Shown: positions 1 through 8,389, numbered from the stretch's first letter. The stretch is 64,000 nucleotides of DNA from CAISCU01 sp943361925 (GCA_943361925.1 CALRIT020000001.1:186001-250000); one strand, 5' to 3'. Notes: generated by a model not told the origin, from the sequence alone. Program-made: numbers and translations.

Positions 1-1382
1 GGAGGAAAAGCGAAATCACTTGGCGTATAAATACCTGATTGAGCATAGTTAATATCCATATTATCAACCGATGGAATATTACCAATTGTACCAGCTGTTG
101 CAACAAAAATCTGATTTTCTACTGCTCTAGCTTGTGCACAAATTTTCACCCTTAAATGTCCGTGTTTTTCATCTGTACTAAATGGTACAAATAAAATTTT
201 AGCTCCTTTATGACAAGCAATTCTTGCCATTTCAGGGAATTCAACATCATAACAAACATTGATGGCTATTTTACCGCAATCGGTATTAAACACCTTAATT
301 TCATTACCCGGTTTAACTCCCCACCATTTCGATTCGTTGCTGGTAATATGAATTTTATATTGTTTTTCATAAGTACCATCACGTTTAAACAAGTAGGAAA
401 TATTATATAGATTTTCACCTTCCACTTGCAAATGTGTACCTGCAATAATGTTGATATTGTATTCCAAAGAAAGTCTCGAAAACAACTCAATATAATCTTC
501 GGTATACTCATCCAGTTTTCTAATGGAATCTTCCGGACTCATACTTTTATATTCATGTAAAGACAAAAGCTGGGTAGTGAACAATTCCGGGAATAAAACA
601 AAATCTGATTTATAGTTGGATGCCACATCAGTAAAGTACTCACATTGTTGTGCGAACTCCTTGAAGCCTCTGATTTTTCTAAGTTCATACTGAATACAAC
701 AGATACGAACCTTTTTCATTAAAACGCTTCGTTCTCTGGTTTCAGGGATATAATCGAGGTTAATCCATTCAAGTAACAAGGCATATCCTTCCGATTCTTT
801 GTCTTCCGGCAAATAATCTTTGATGATACGGGTGATATTAAATGCCTGACTTAATTGAAAAGTCACAACAGGATCTTTAATCTTTTTATCGATTACCCTT
901 TTGATATAAGCTCTGATTCCAAACTCCTCGCTATACCTGTGGTAATTGGGTAAACGACCTCCGATTAAAATACGTTTCAGGTTTCTTTCAATACAAAGAA
1001 CCTTACGCATTTCATAAAGCCTTCTTCCAATTTTTAATCCCTGGTATTCCGGATGAACCATGACTTCAATACCATACAAAGTATCACCCTCATCGTCGTG
1101 GTTGGTAATAAAACCATTGTCGCAAATTTCCTTCCAGCTATGGTCATCATCATATTCATCCCAACTAATGATTAAACTGGTTGCTGAACCTACAATTGTT
1201 CCTTCATATTCAATAACCTGCATTCCATCTGGAAACAGTTTGAACTGTGAATCCAGCATTTGGTATGTCCATGGTTCATTATTAGGAAAGCAGATTTTAG
1301 AGAGTTCAATAATTTCGTTGAAATCATGACGCTCTGCCGTTCTTTCAATTAATTTTGGTTTTCTGGAAGCACGTGTTTTCAT
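1..1382 (-). CDS. GNAT acetyltransferase / carbon-nitrogen hydrolase fusion (3' end cut by window edge)
   Basis: An open frame runs from an ATG at 1382 to the window edge without a stop, so at least 460 residues are present and the C-terminus is missing. Residues ~10-175 read as a GNAT acyltransferase, with the acetyl-CoA loop HPEYQGLKIGRRLYEMR. From ~residue 222 (VRICCIQYEL) a nitrilase/amidase domain follows; its Glu (LFPELFT, ~265), Lys (KQYKIHIT) and Cys (INVCYDVEFPE, ~376) triad is visible. The two-domain layout is known in Bacteroidota, where the C-terminal part is annotated as an amidohydrolase of unknown substrate. It lies 62 bp downstream of yebC on the same strand, with a hairpin between them. 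The fusion call is firm; the substrate is not known. Confidence 0.9.
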   Translation of the reverse strand, partial: MKTRASRKPKLIERTAERHDFNEIIELSKICFPNNEPWTYQMLDSQFKLFPDGMQVIEYEGTIVGSATSLIISWDEYDDDHSWKEICDNGFITNHDDEGDTLYGIEVMVHPEYQGLKIGRRLYEMRKVLCIERNLKRILIGGRLPNYHRYSEEFGIRAYIKRVIDKKIKDPVVTFQLSQAFNITRIIKDYLPEDKESEGYALLLEWINLDYIPETRERSVLMKKVRICCIQYELRKIRGFKEFAQQCEYFTDVASNYKSDFVLFPELFTTQLLSLHEYKSMSPEDSIRKLDEYTEDYIELFSRLSLEYNINIIAGTHLQVEGENLYNISYLFKRDGTYEKQYKIHITSNESKWWGVKPGNEIKVFNTDCGKIAINVCYDVEFPEMARIACHKGAKILFVPFSTDEKHGHLRVKICAQARAVENQIFVATAGTIGNIPSVDNMDINYAQSGIYTPSDFAFP

Positions 1383-1400
1383 CTGAATATTGGATGTTAA

Positions 1401-1432
1401 AAAAAGACCCTCGAGAGTTTCGAAGGTCTTTT
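1401..1432 (-). terminator. Rho-independent terminator after yebC
   Basis: An inverted repeat pairs AAAAGACC with GGTCTTTT around a 15-base loop. On the minus strand the stem is followed by a T-rich stretch. It sits between the yebC stop and the start of the downstream fusion gene, so it should end or attenuate yebC transcription. Confidence 0.7.
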
Positions 1433-1444
1433 GTTTGTATGATT

Positions 1445-2155
1445 TTAATGTAAATTATGCCAAACATTGGTCACGTCATCATCTTCATCCAGACGTTCCA
1501 TTAGTTTTTCGAAGTCGGCAATTTGTTCGTCTGTTAATTCAGCCTGAGTGGTAGGAATTCTTTGTAATTCAGCATTCAGAATTTCAATTTTTCTTTCCTC
1601 TAAACCTTTTTGCATGGCACCAAATTCGGTAAAAGGAACTGAAATCATAAAATGTCCTTCTCCATCATCTTCTAATTCTTCCATTCCGTAATCAATCATT
1701 TCCAATTCAAAATCTTCAGGATTGATACCTTCTGCAGGAATTCTAAAAATACCTTTTCTTTCGAATAAGAAATCAAGACTACCTGAAACCATCATTTGAC
1801 CGCCTGTTTTATTAAAATGGGCGCGTAAGTTGGCAATAGTTCTGGTTGGATTATCAGTAGCAGTTTCTATGATCATGGCTACACCATGAGGACCTTTTCC
1901 TTCGTATGCAATTTCTTCCATGTCTTTGCCATCTTTAGAGCTGGCACGGTTGATAGCAGCATCAATATTTGCTTTAGGCATATTTGCTGCCTTAGCATTG
2001 GCAATAATTGCACGTAAACGTGAATTCGAATCAGGATCTGTTCCGCCGGCTTTAACGGCAATATGAATTTCTTTACCAAATTTCGTAAAAGCTCTGCTCA
2101 TTTTTGAGTAGCGAGCAAACATCTTGTGTTTTCTTTTTTCAAATACCCTTCCCAT
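1445..2155 (-). CDS. yebC: YebC/PmpR family protein (TACO1-like)
   Basis: The 236-residue product is full length for the YebC/TACO1 family. It opens with MGRVFEKRKHKMFARYSKM, a Bacteroidota variant of the family N-terminus (usually MAGHSKWANIK), and keeps the AGGTDPDSNSRLR and NMPKANIDAAINRAS motifs. The C-terminal half has the acidic end typical of the family (DEDDDVTNVWHNL). Members were named transcriptional regulators; later work on TACO1/YebC proteins ties them to translation, so the molecular role is debated. It is a single gene ending at a hairpin. Family identity is certain. Confidence 0.95.
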   Translation of the reverse strand: MGRVFEKRKHKMFARYSKMSRAFTKFGKEIHIAVKAGGTDPDSNSRLRAIIANAKAANMPKANIDAAINRASSKDGKDMEEIAYEGKGPHGVAMIIETATDNPTRTIANLRAHFNKTGGQMMVSGSLDFLFERKGIFRIPAEGINPEDFELEMIDYGMEELEDDGEGHFMISVPFTEFGAMQKGLEERKIEILNAELQRIPTTQAELTDEQIADFEKLMERLDEDDDVTNVWHNLH

Positions 2156-2379
2156 GTATTTCCAATTTTAGAGGCTCCAAATATAGGAGCTTAAGCGTAA
2201 AAATGGCAATTTTATCAAGCATTTTTAAACGTGAGTTTTACACAGATAACAATTTGTTTTGGTTTGATTTCTGTTTGATAATCAGAAAACAAGCCCATTA
2301 AACAAACATTAATACTGTCATAAAATTAAAATAACTGCAAAAAATCAGCTTTAAAAACAGCACTTTTGAGTCCGAATAA

Positions 2380-3192
2380 ATGGAGAACCAAAGAAAATAT
2401 ACAGACCAAATGGGAAGAGAAATTTTCCTTCCAAAAAAGCCTGTGCGTATCATTTCCTTGGTTCCATCTCAAACAGAGCTGCTATACGATTTAGATTTAA
2501 ATGAAGAAGTCATAGCTCAAACGCTATTTTGTATTCATCCCGAATGGGCACATCAATCCAAAACCAGAATTGGAGGAACGAAAAGACTTCAAATCGATAA
2601 AATCAGGGAATTAAAACCGGATTTAATCATTGGCAACAAAGAAGAAAATCTGAAAGAACAAATCGAAATTCTGATGAATGAATTTCCGGTTTATATGAGT
2701 GATATTCAGAATCTGGATGATGCATTAAACATGATTTCCGATATAGGATTTATTTGTGGTAAAGAACTAAAAGCAAATTTGATTGTAGACGAAATTAAAC
2801 TCGGATTTGCTGAATTACATCAAACAGAGAATAAAAAGAAAATAGCTTATCTCATTTGGAATGAGCCTTTGATGGCAGCAGGACATGATACCTTTATCAA
2901 TGAAATGCTCATCAAATGTGGATTTGAAAATGTGCTTTTGCATAAAGATTCACGTTATCCGGAAACAAGTATTGTTGAATTAAATGAGTTAGGAACTGAG
3001 TATGTTTTGCTTTCTTCAGAACCATTTCCATTTGCTGAGAAACATATTCAACAATTGAAAAGTGAAGGATTAAAAGCTAAAATTATTTTGGTTGATGGCG
3101 AATTGTATTCTTGGTATGGAAGCAGATTGAAATATTCGGTATCTTATTTTAAACAGCTGATTCAGCAAATAAATTTATTACATGAAAGCTGA
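2380..3192 (+). CDS. BtuF-like helical-backbone metal receptor without signal peptide
   Basis: The 270-residue protein has the fold signature of class III periplasmic binding proteins (cobalamin/siderophore binders): VRIISLVPSQTELLYDLDL near residue 22, a KPDLIIGNKEEN strand near 79, and two lobes joined by a long helix (~130-150). It begins MENQRKYTDQMGREI, with no signal peptide or lipobox, so it is predicted to be cytoplasmic. No BtuC/BtuD partner is next to it; instead it overlaps an EamA transporter gene by 11 bp. The ligand cannot be assigned. Similar leaderless members are known in Bacteroidota and are annotated only by fold. Confidence 0.8.
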   Translation: MENQRKYTDQMGREIFLPKKPVRIISLVPSQTELLYDLDLNEEVIAQTLFCIHPEWAHQSKTRIGGTKRLQIDKIRELKPDLIIGNKEENLKEQIEILMNEFPVYMSDIQNLDDALNMISDIGFICGKELKANLIVDEIKLGFAELHQTENKKKIAYLIWNEPLMAAGHDTFINEMLIKCGFENVLLHKDSRYPETSIVELNELGTEYVLLSSEPFPFAEKHIQQLKSEGLKAKIILVDGELYSWYGSRLKYSVSYFKQLIQQINLLHES

Positions 3193-4063
3193 TTTAAAAC
3201 CTTGGTTGGCCTTTGCCGCAGTTTCATTTTTCTGGGGAACAACCTATTTAGCAACAAAAATCGGAGTTCAATCCATCCCTCCATTTTTATTGGCGGCATT
3301 ACGTCAGGGCATTGCCGGTATATGTTTGATATTATACTTTAAAGCCAAAGGATATTCATTTCCATCGATGAAAGACCTCAAAGTTTTCTCAATGAATGGC
3401 ATCATAATGCTAGCAGGAGGTAACGGAATCATTACCTGGGGAATGCAATATGTTGATAGTGGAATGACATCTTTAATATGCGCTTTAACACCGGTTTGGA
3501 TTGTTATGTTGAATTACTTATTGGGGAATAAAGAGAAAATTACAGCTATGACCATTATTGGTTTTTTGGTTTGTATTGCAGGACAAGTGCTCATATTTAA
3601 AAATAGGATTTATTTGTTTAATACGGATAATTTTATGTTTGGGGTGATTGCTGTTGTGCTGAGTAATATTCTTTGGGCCTTGGGAACTATTTATTCGAAA
3701 AACCACAAATCGGAAACACATCCATTGTTTGCATCAGGAATTCAAATGCTGGCAGGCTCGGTGATATTGAGCATTGTAGCTTTAATTAGAGGAGAGCAGC
3801 AAGTATTTCATCCGAATACAGATTCTTTATGGGCCTTGTTGTATTTAATTGTATTCGGTTCATGGGTAGCTTTTGGTTCGTTTATGTATGTGATTAAAAA
3901 GTTACCGGCGAATGTGGTATCAACCTATGCTTATATTAATACAGCAGTAGGTATTATTTTGGGATGGTTGTGGTTGGGTGAACCTATGGATTTGTTTACT
4001 GTAATGGCTTTGGTATTAACAATTGGCGGCGTATATTTAGTGAGCAAAAGCTCGCTAACATGA
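3182..4063 (+). CDS. DMT-family EamA transporter
   Basis: This 293-residue inner-membrane protein has about ten hydrophobic helices in two EamA repeats. The first opens with AAVSFFWGTTYLATKIGVQ and the second with VVLSNILWALGTIYSKNHK. GAxWxxxGWLWLGEP-like text near residue 260 is typical of the second repeat's end. It overlaps the upstream BtuF-like gene by 11 bp and the downstream yraN-like gene by 4 bp, so the three are probably co-translated. Drug/metabolite transporters move amino acids, nucleosides or drugs; the substrate here is unknown. Confidence 0.9.
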   Translation: MKADLKPWLAFAAVSFFWGTTYLATKIGVQSIPPFLLAALRQGIAGICLILYFKAKGYSFPSMKDLKVFSMNGIIMLAGGNGIITWGMQYVDSGMTSLICALTPVWIVMLNYLLGNKEKITAMTIIGFLVCIAGQVLIFKNRIYLFNTDNFMFGVIAVVLSNILWALGTIYSKNHKSETHPLFASGIQMLAGSVILSIVALIRGEQQVFHPNTDSLWALLYLIVFGSWVAFGSFMYVIKKLPANVVSTYAYINTAVGIILGWLWLGEPMDLFTVMALVLTIGGVYLVSKSSLT

Positions 4064-4434
4064 CAGAAAAAAGCCATAACCAGGAAGTAGGAAAAATAGG
4101 AGAGGACCTCGCATTAAAGTACCTTTTGGAAAAAGGATATGAGTTGCTGGAACGCAATTACAGAGCGGGGAAAGCGGAAATCGACCTCCTGATGAAAAAG
4201 GAAAATGAACTGGTTGTAGTAGAAGTAAAAACCCGCTTTAATGCCATACTTGAACCGGAGAAAGCAGTGGGTAAATCGAAGCAAAAAACACTTGCTGCAG
4301 GAATTGAGGAATACCTAAATTCTAACACTTTGGAGCTTAATGTTCGCTTTGATATCATCTCCATTAATTTTTTTTACGGAAAAGTTGATATCACCCATTT
4401 TGAGGATGCATTTTATCCTGGATTTTTGAGTTGA
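4060..4434 (+). CDS. YraN family (UPF0102) endonuclease-like protein
   Basis: The 124-residue protein matches UPF0102/YraN in length and motifs: HNQEVGKIGEDLALKYLLEKGYELLERNYR at the start, then AEIDLLMKKENELVVVEVKTR. The latter is the EID...E-K core of a Holliday-junction resolvase-like nuclease fold. Its start overlaps the transporter stop by 4 bp (ATGA). The cellular role of YraN is not well established. No terminator is apparent in the 70 bp before the convergent toxin gene. Confidence 0.92.
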   Translation: MTEKSHNQEVGKIGEDLALKYLLEKGYELLERNYRAGKAEIDLLMKKENELVVVEVKTRFNAILEPEKAVGKSKQKTLAAGIEEYLNSNTLELNVRFDIISINFFYGKVDITHFEDAFYPGFLS

Positions 4435-4504
4435 GAATGGAAATGGATATTATGAAAAACAGGTACAGAAAACCTTTTAATTTGATAAACTTGATTTAAT
4501 TGAA

Positions 4505-4840
4505 TTAAACATCCAATTCTAAATTATCAATCATATCTTTAAGCTCATTAGGCTTTAAGTCGGCTTTTTCACCCTTGTCGTAGATTGTCAGAAGATAAAC
4601 TGTTTCGGTTACTACATATAAATAGGTAATAACCCTTGCTCCACCACTTTTTCCTTTTCTTTTACTGCTAATAGCTAAACGTATTTTATAGCAATTATTT
4701 CCAATGAAAGTTCCACTTTCAGGGTTGTCTTCAATAGCTGAAATTAGTTCAGCATACTCATTTTTGAGGGATGGAAATTTTTTAGCCAATCGCTTAAGTT
4801 ACTTTTCAAAACGATTGGTAGAAATAATACTATAACTCAT
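4505..4840 (-). pseudogene. RelE/ParE-like toxin interrupted by an in-frame stop
   Basis: Reading back from the longer frame (TTG at 4789) shows the family N-terminus upstream in the same frame. An ATG at 4838-4840 gives MSYSIISTNRFEK, then TAA at 4799-4801, then LKRLAKKFPSLKNEYAEL. A single base change (GAA to TAA at codon 14, where Glu is expected) explains this. The ATG overlaps the antitoxin stop by 11 bases, the usual TA arrangement. The remaining 94 residues keep the RelE-like core (YKIRLAISSKRKGKSGGARVI; VYLLTIYDKGEK). Either the toxin is dead, or it restarts at the TTG without its first helix, or the base is a sequencing error. Confidence 0.75.
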
Positions 4841-5090
4841 TAAGTAATTCTTGAGCTGTTTTCAGTTTTAGTTTACCTTTTTTGTGTAAACGAACTTGTT
4901 CGGCAGCTTCTTTTAAATCTTCAAATAAATCCAACGAGGCTTTACTCTTTGGCTTTGATTTTTTTGCTTCCTCATGTAATTTAACACCTTCTAATTCTTC
5001 CATTATTGCTTCAAAGTCTTTAATAGGAATCACAACAGATATTTTTTTACCTGTTTTATCTGTAATATAATTCGGATGAAGTGTAAGCAT
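4830..5090 (-). CDS. Antitoxin of a RelE-type pair (Phd/YefM-like)
   Basis: This 86-residue protein starts with LHPNYITDKTGKKISVVIPIKDFEAIMEELE, an N-terminal swapped-hairpin/helix layout like Phd/YefM antitoxins. A highly charged Lys/Glu-rich tail follows that would wrap the toxin. It directly precedes the RelE-like toxin gene, whose original ATG lies inside its last four codons. It is intact although the toxin frame is broken. It would be expected to bind its own promoter, but I see no clear operator upstream. Confidence 0.75.
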   Translation of the reverse strand: MLTLHPNYITDKTGKKISVVIPIKDFEAIMEELEGVKLHEEAKKSKPKSKASLDLFEDLKEAAEQVRLHKKGKLKLKTAQELLNEL

Positions 5091-5204
5091 TTTGACTTTT
5101 TAAAGAAAACAAAAATAAACTATCAGAAATGAAAAAAGGAATTAAAATTTTAGAACTTTTAATATTCAACCTATTTCGAAGTAAACAGTTCTACAGCACC
5201 CAAC

Positions 5205-5241
5205 AAAAAAGCCGGTAATCATTATAATCACCGGCTTTTTT
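5205..5241 (-). terminator. Rho-independent terminator after the VOC gene
   Basis: AAAAAAGCCGGT (5205-5216) pairs exactly with ACCGGCTTTTTT (5230-5241) around a 13-base loop. It lies 17 bp beyond the stop of the minus-strand VOC gene and before the antitoxin start, so it insulates the TA pair. Confidence 0.85.
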
Positions 5242-5257
5242 ATTTCTTATAATTGAA

Positions 5258-5662
5258 TCAATTCAAATCACAATTTAACATCCAACGAATGCCGAATTTG
5301 TCTTGTAGCATCCCAAATCTGGCTCCCCAGAAAGTGTCTTGTAAAGGCATCTCTACTTTACCTCCTTCAGCTAATTTAGCAAACAATGATTCAAGTTCCA
5401 TTATTTGGGGGTAATCGACTGACAACGAAAAATTATTTCCTTCAGTAAATGCATTTCCTGGCATGGTATCGCAACACAAAATAGATTGTTCACCAATTTT
5501 TAATTCTGCATGTAATACTTTGTTTTCATATCCAGCCGGTAAGTCCATTGGTGCTGAATCATATCTATTGATGCCTAAAATCTCTGCATTAAAACAAGTT
5601 ACATAAAAGTTCAATGCTTCTTCTGCATTGCCATTGAAGGTAAGGTAAGGTTTGATTTCCAT
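5258..5662 (-). CDS. VOC family protein (PhnB/glyoxalase-like)
   Basis: The 134-residue product is the usual length for the PhnB-like branch of the vicinal-oxygen-chelate fold. It opens with IKPYLTFNGNAEEALNFYVTCFNAEIL and ends with DTFWGARFGMLQDKFGIRWML, the signature of that branch. These proteins are often annotated from an old methyltransferase label, but the reaction is not known. It is transcribed divergently from arsR, 131 bp away, and ends in a strong terminator. No link to arsenic is shown beyond position. Confidence 0.88.
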   Translation of the reverse strand: MEIKPYLTFNGNAEEALNFYVTCFNAEILGINRYDSAPMDLPAGYENKVLHAELKIGEQSILCCDTMPGNAFTEGNNFSLSVDYPQIMELESLFAKLAEGGKVEMPLQDTFWGARFGMLQDKFGIRWMLNCDLN

Positions 5663-5750
5663 GGTTAAATATTTCGACCAATTAAATCCTTGTTTCCTAA
5701 AGTAAATATGATTGTGGTCAGTGTTTGAGGAAAAATTAAGATAAAAATCA

Positions 5751-5781
5751 TTTGTTAATTAAAATAATCATCGTAATATTG
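5751..5781 (+). promoter_or_regulatory. Putative arsR-arsM promoter
   Basis: TTTG (5751-5754) and TAATATTG (5774-5781, seven of eight matches to TAnnTTTG counting the free positions) are 19 bases apart, the Bacteroidota -33/-7 arrangement. Transcription would start a few bases before the arsR ATG at 5794. Confidence 0.5.
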
Positions 5782-5785
5782 CGAT
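5770..5785. promoter_or_regulatory. Putative ArsR operator
   Basis: ATCGTAATATTGCGAT is a 16-base near-perfect palindrome (14 of 16 positions pair) lying over the -7 element and 8 bases from the arsR start codon. The position is what is expected for an autorepressing ArsR-family protein that blocks RNA polymerase until an inducer binds. Confidence 0.65.
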
Positions 5786-5793
5786 AAGAAATT

Positions 5794-6126
5794 ATGGGAA
5801 CAAGTAAATCAGAAGAATTTTCAGTGAAAGATAATATCCTGGCAAAATATGCCAAAGCTCTTTCTCATCCTGCACGTGTGGCAATTATCAGACTCATCAT
5901 TCAAAAGCAGGCCTGCATCTGTGGTGAGTTGGTTGATGAATTGCCTTTATCGCAAAGTACCGTTTCACAACATCTCAAAGAATTAAAAGAAGCGGGTTTA
6001 ATAAAAGGCGAAATTTCAGGTCCTAAAACCTGCTATTGCATTGATGAGGAAGCTTGGAATCAAGCTCAGGAAAGAATTGCTGAATTGTTTGTTTCGTTTG
6101 AAGAATCCCGTAAAAAATGTTGTTAA
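5794..6126 (+). CDS. ArsR-family metalloregulator
   Basis: The 110-residue protein is a winged-helix ArsR/SmtB repressor: LAKYAKALSHPARVAIIRLI (~18-37), then ELVDELPLSQSTVSQHLKELKEAGLI as the recognition helix and wing. Cysteines occur in QACICGEL (~43-46), near the classic ArsR inducer site, in KTCYC, and as a C-terminal CC. These are plausible As(III)/thiol ligands. It sits 16 bp before arsM and behind a palindromic operator, so it most likely represses arsR-arsM. Sensing of arsenite is inferred from the neighbour. Confidence 0.9.
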   Translation: MGTSKSEEFSVKDNILAKYAKALSHPARVAIIRLIIQKQACICGELVDELPLSQSTVSQHLKELKEAGLIKGEISGPKTCYCIDEEAWNQAQERIAELFVSFEESRKKCC

Positions 6127-6142
6127 TCTAAAAATTACAAAA

Positions 6143-6985
6143 ATGAAAACAGAAGAAGAATTAAAAGAATTGGTGAAGCAAAAATATAGCGAAATTGCTT
6201 TACAAGACAAAGACACAAATGCAGCTTCCTGCTGCGGTGCAGGCGGTTGTTCAACCGAGGTTTATAATATCATGACTGATGATTATTCAGAGGTAGAAGG
6301 TTACCATAAAGATGCAGATTTAGGTCTGGGTTGTGGTTTACCTACTGCATTTGCTTTAATTAAAGAAGGAGATGTTGTTATCGATTTGGGTTCAGGTGCC
6401 GGTAATGACTGCTTCATTGCTAGAAAAGAAACAGGTCCTAACGGAAAAGTTATTGGCATTGATTTCACTCCTGCCATGATTGAAAGAGCTCGAATCAATG
6501 CAGATACTCTGGGTTATAACAATGTTGAATTTAGACAAGGTGATATAGAAAAAATGCCGGTTGCAGCAAATACAGCCGATGTAATTGTAAGCAATTGCGT
6601 ATTGAATCTTGTACCTAATAAAGCTGCTGTTATCAAGGATATTTTCAGGGTTCTAAAACCCGGTGCTCATTTCAGTATTTCTGATATTGTATTAAAAGGT
6701 GATTTACCGGAGCAATTACAACATGATGCAGAAATGTATGCAGGTTGTGTTTCAGGTGCTATTCAAATGGATGAATACATGGGTTTAATTGAGCAAACCG
6801 GATTTTGTAATATCAAAATTCAAAAGCAAAAAGCCATCATCATTCCTAATGATATCCTGAGTAACTATATGAATGAAGAGCAAATCAATTCATTCAATAA
6901 TGGTTCAACTGGTATTTATAGCATCACTGTTTATGCTGAAAAACCAAAAGAAGCTTGTTGGGAGCCTGGTTCTGGTTGCTGCTAA
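6143..6985 (+). CDS. arsM: Arsenite S-adenosylmethionine methyltransferase
   Basis: I take the ATG at 6143 (280 residues), because an earlier in-frame start would lie inside arsR and the family begins here. The SAM-binding motif DLGSGAGND is at 81-89. The three conserved arsenic-binding cysteines of ArsM are present at C64 (GLGCGLP), C152 (SNCVLNLV) and C202 (YAGCVSGA). An extra Cys cluster (ASCCGAGGCS, 28-37) and a C-terminal GSGCC are also typical of the bacterial branch. It methylates As(III) to methylated, partly volatile forms in the cytoplasm. It is co-transcribed with arsR; no arsenate reductase or efflux pump is in this window. Confidence 0.96.
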   Translation: MKTEEELKELVKQKYSEIALQDKDTNAASCCGAGGCSTEVYNIMTDDYSEVEGYHKDADLGLGCGLPTAFALIKEGDVVIDLGSGAGNDCFIARKETGPNGKVIGIDFTPAMIERARINADTLGYNNVEFRQGDIEKMPVAANTADVIVSNCVLNLVPNKAAVIKDIFRVLKPGAHFSISDIVLKGDLPEQLQHDAEMYAGCVSGAIQMDEYMGLIEQTGFCNIKIQKQKAIIIPNDILSNYMNEEQINSFNNGSTGIYSITVYAEKPKEACWEPGSGCC

Positions 6986-7009
6986 AGTTTATTGAATTCT
7001 ATTAATAAT

Positions 7010-7042
7010 AAGGGTCTGTTGAAAGTTTCAACAGACCCTTTT
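7010..7042. terminator. Bidirectional terminator between arsM and amt
   Basis: AAGGGTCTGTTGA pairs with TCAACAGACCCTT around a short loop, with T runs on both strands. It serves the convergent arsM (+) and ammonium transporter (-) genes. Confidence 0.85.
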
Positions 7043-7075
7043 ATAATTTAATCAATATGAAATCGAAATTAAAAA

Positions 7076-8389
7076 TTATAGTTTTTCTCCATGCTGACTC
7101 CAATCCAGGCCTTCGATTTCATCTTTTTCACTAACTCTTAATGGTGATATAAAATTGGTTAACATCAGTAAAAGATAAGTACCACCAAAACTAAAAATAC
7201 TTACAGCAATCATAGCGAATAAATGAACAGTGAATAAAGTTGTTTCTCCAAATAACAAGCCATTGTTAACTACAACAGGATTCACGTTTCCATGGGCAAA
7301 AACTCCAGTTAAAATCATACCTACAATCCCACCAACTCCATGACAAGGAAATACATCCAATGTATCATCAATTGAAGTTCTTGTTCTCCATTCAACCATT
7401 AAATTACTAATGATACTGCTAACAATTCCAATTGTTAATGAATGAGGAATACTTACAAAACCTGCAGCAGGAGTGATAGCAACCAATCCTACAACTGCAC
7501 CAATGCAAGTACCCATCGCACTTGGCTTTTTGCCTCTGATAGCATCAAACATAATCCAAGTGAATGCTGCTGCTGCGGAAGCGGATGTAGTTGTTGCCAA
7601 TGCTGTAGCTGCAAGATTGTTTGCTCCAAATGCTGAACCTGCATTGAATCCAAACCAACCAAACCAAAGTAAACCTGTTCCTAACATCACATAAGTAATT
7701 CGGGCAGGGGAGTGTTCTGTGCTTTTTCTTCCTTTAAGAAATAATGCTCCTGCCAAAGCTGCCCAACCTGCGCTCATATGAACAACAGTTCCACCTGCAA
7801 AATCTAGTACACCTAGTTTGGCTAAAATTCCATCAGGATGCCAGGTTGCATGCGCCAATGGTGAATAAATAAATATACAAAACAGAACGATGAATAAAAC
7901 ATATGAAGTAAATTTTATCCTTTCAGCAAAAGCACCTGTAATTAAAGCAGGAGCTATGATGGCAAACTTCAACTGGTAAAAAGCAAATAGTAATAAAGGG
8001 ATTGTTGGAGCTAGTTTCCATGGTGCTCCATCCATTACACCTTGCATCATAAAAAAGGAAGAAGGATTGCCTATAATTCCGCCGATTGAATCTCCAAACG
8101 ATAAACTAAATCCAAAAACTATCCAGATGATTGTAATTACAGCCATGCTTATAAAACTTTGCAGCATGGTACTCAGTACATTTTTCTTACTCACCATTCC
8201 ACCATAAAAGAATGCCAATCCTGGTGTCATAATTAAAACGAGCCCTGTTGAAGTTAACATCCATGCAGTATCAGCAAAACTTATACCCGGATATGAAATA
8301 GGAGCATGAGGAATGTTAAAAGGAAAAAGACTTAAAATAACTATCCCGATGAGGAATAAAAAAGGAATAATGGCTTTGCTTTTTGTCAT
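7076..8389 (-). CDS. amt: Ammonium transporter (Amt family)
   Basis: The 437-residue protein has a signal-like first helix and then eleven transmembrane segments of the Amt/MEP/Rh fold. Landmarks are TGLVLIMTPGLAFFYGGMVSKKN, FAERIKF, DFAGGTVVHMSAGWAALAGAL (first pore His) and DTLDVFPCHGVGGIVGMILTG (second pore His). Both pore histidines are kept, so it should conduct ammonium. No glnK/glnB gene is adjacent, although amt is often linked to one. It is a single gene facing arsM. A possible TAGATTTTG-like -7 lies upstream, but it is not convincing. Confidence 0.95.
   Translation of the reverse strand: MTKSKAIIPFLFLIGIVILSLFPFNIPHAPISYPGISFADTAWMLTSTGLVLIMTPGLAFFYGGMVSKKNVLSTMLQSFISMAVITIIWIVFGFSLSFGDSIGGIIGNPSSFFMMQGVMDGAPWKLAPTIPLLLFAFYQLKFAIIAPALITGAFAERIKFTSYVLFIVLFCIFIYSPLAHATWHPDGILAKLGVLDFAGGTVVHMSAGWAALAGALFLKGRKSTEHSPARITYVMLGTGLLWFGWFGFNAGSAFGANNLAATALATTTSASAAAAFTWIMFDAIRGKKPSAMGTCIGAVVGLVAITPAAGFVSIPHSLTIGIVSSIISNLMVEWRTRTSIDDTLDVFPCHGVGGIVGMILTGVFAHGNVNPVVVNNGLLFGETTLFTVHLFAMIAVSIFSFGGTYLLLMLTNFISPLRVSEKDEIEGLDWSQHGEKL

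Noticed and set aside
2380..3192. Full cobalamin ABC importer
   Set aside because: Only a binding-protein-like gene without a signal peptide is present; no permease or ATPase is adjacent.
6041..6142. Extended arsM start
   Set aside because: It runs through the end of arsR in another frame; the ArsM N-terminus is at 6143.
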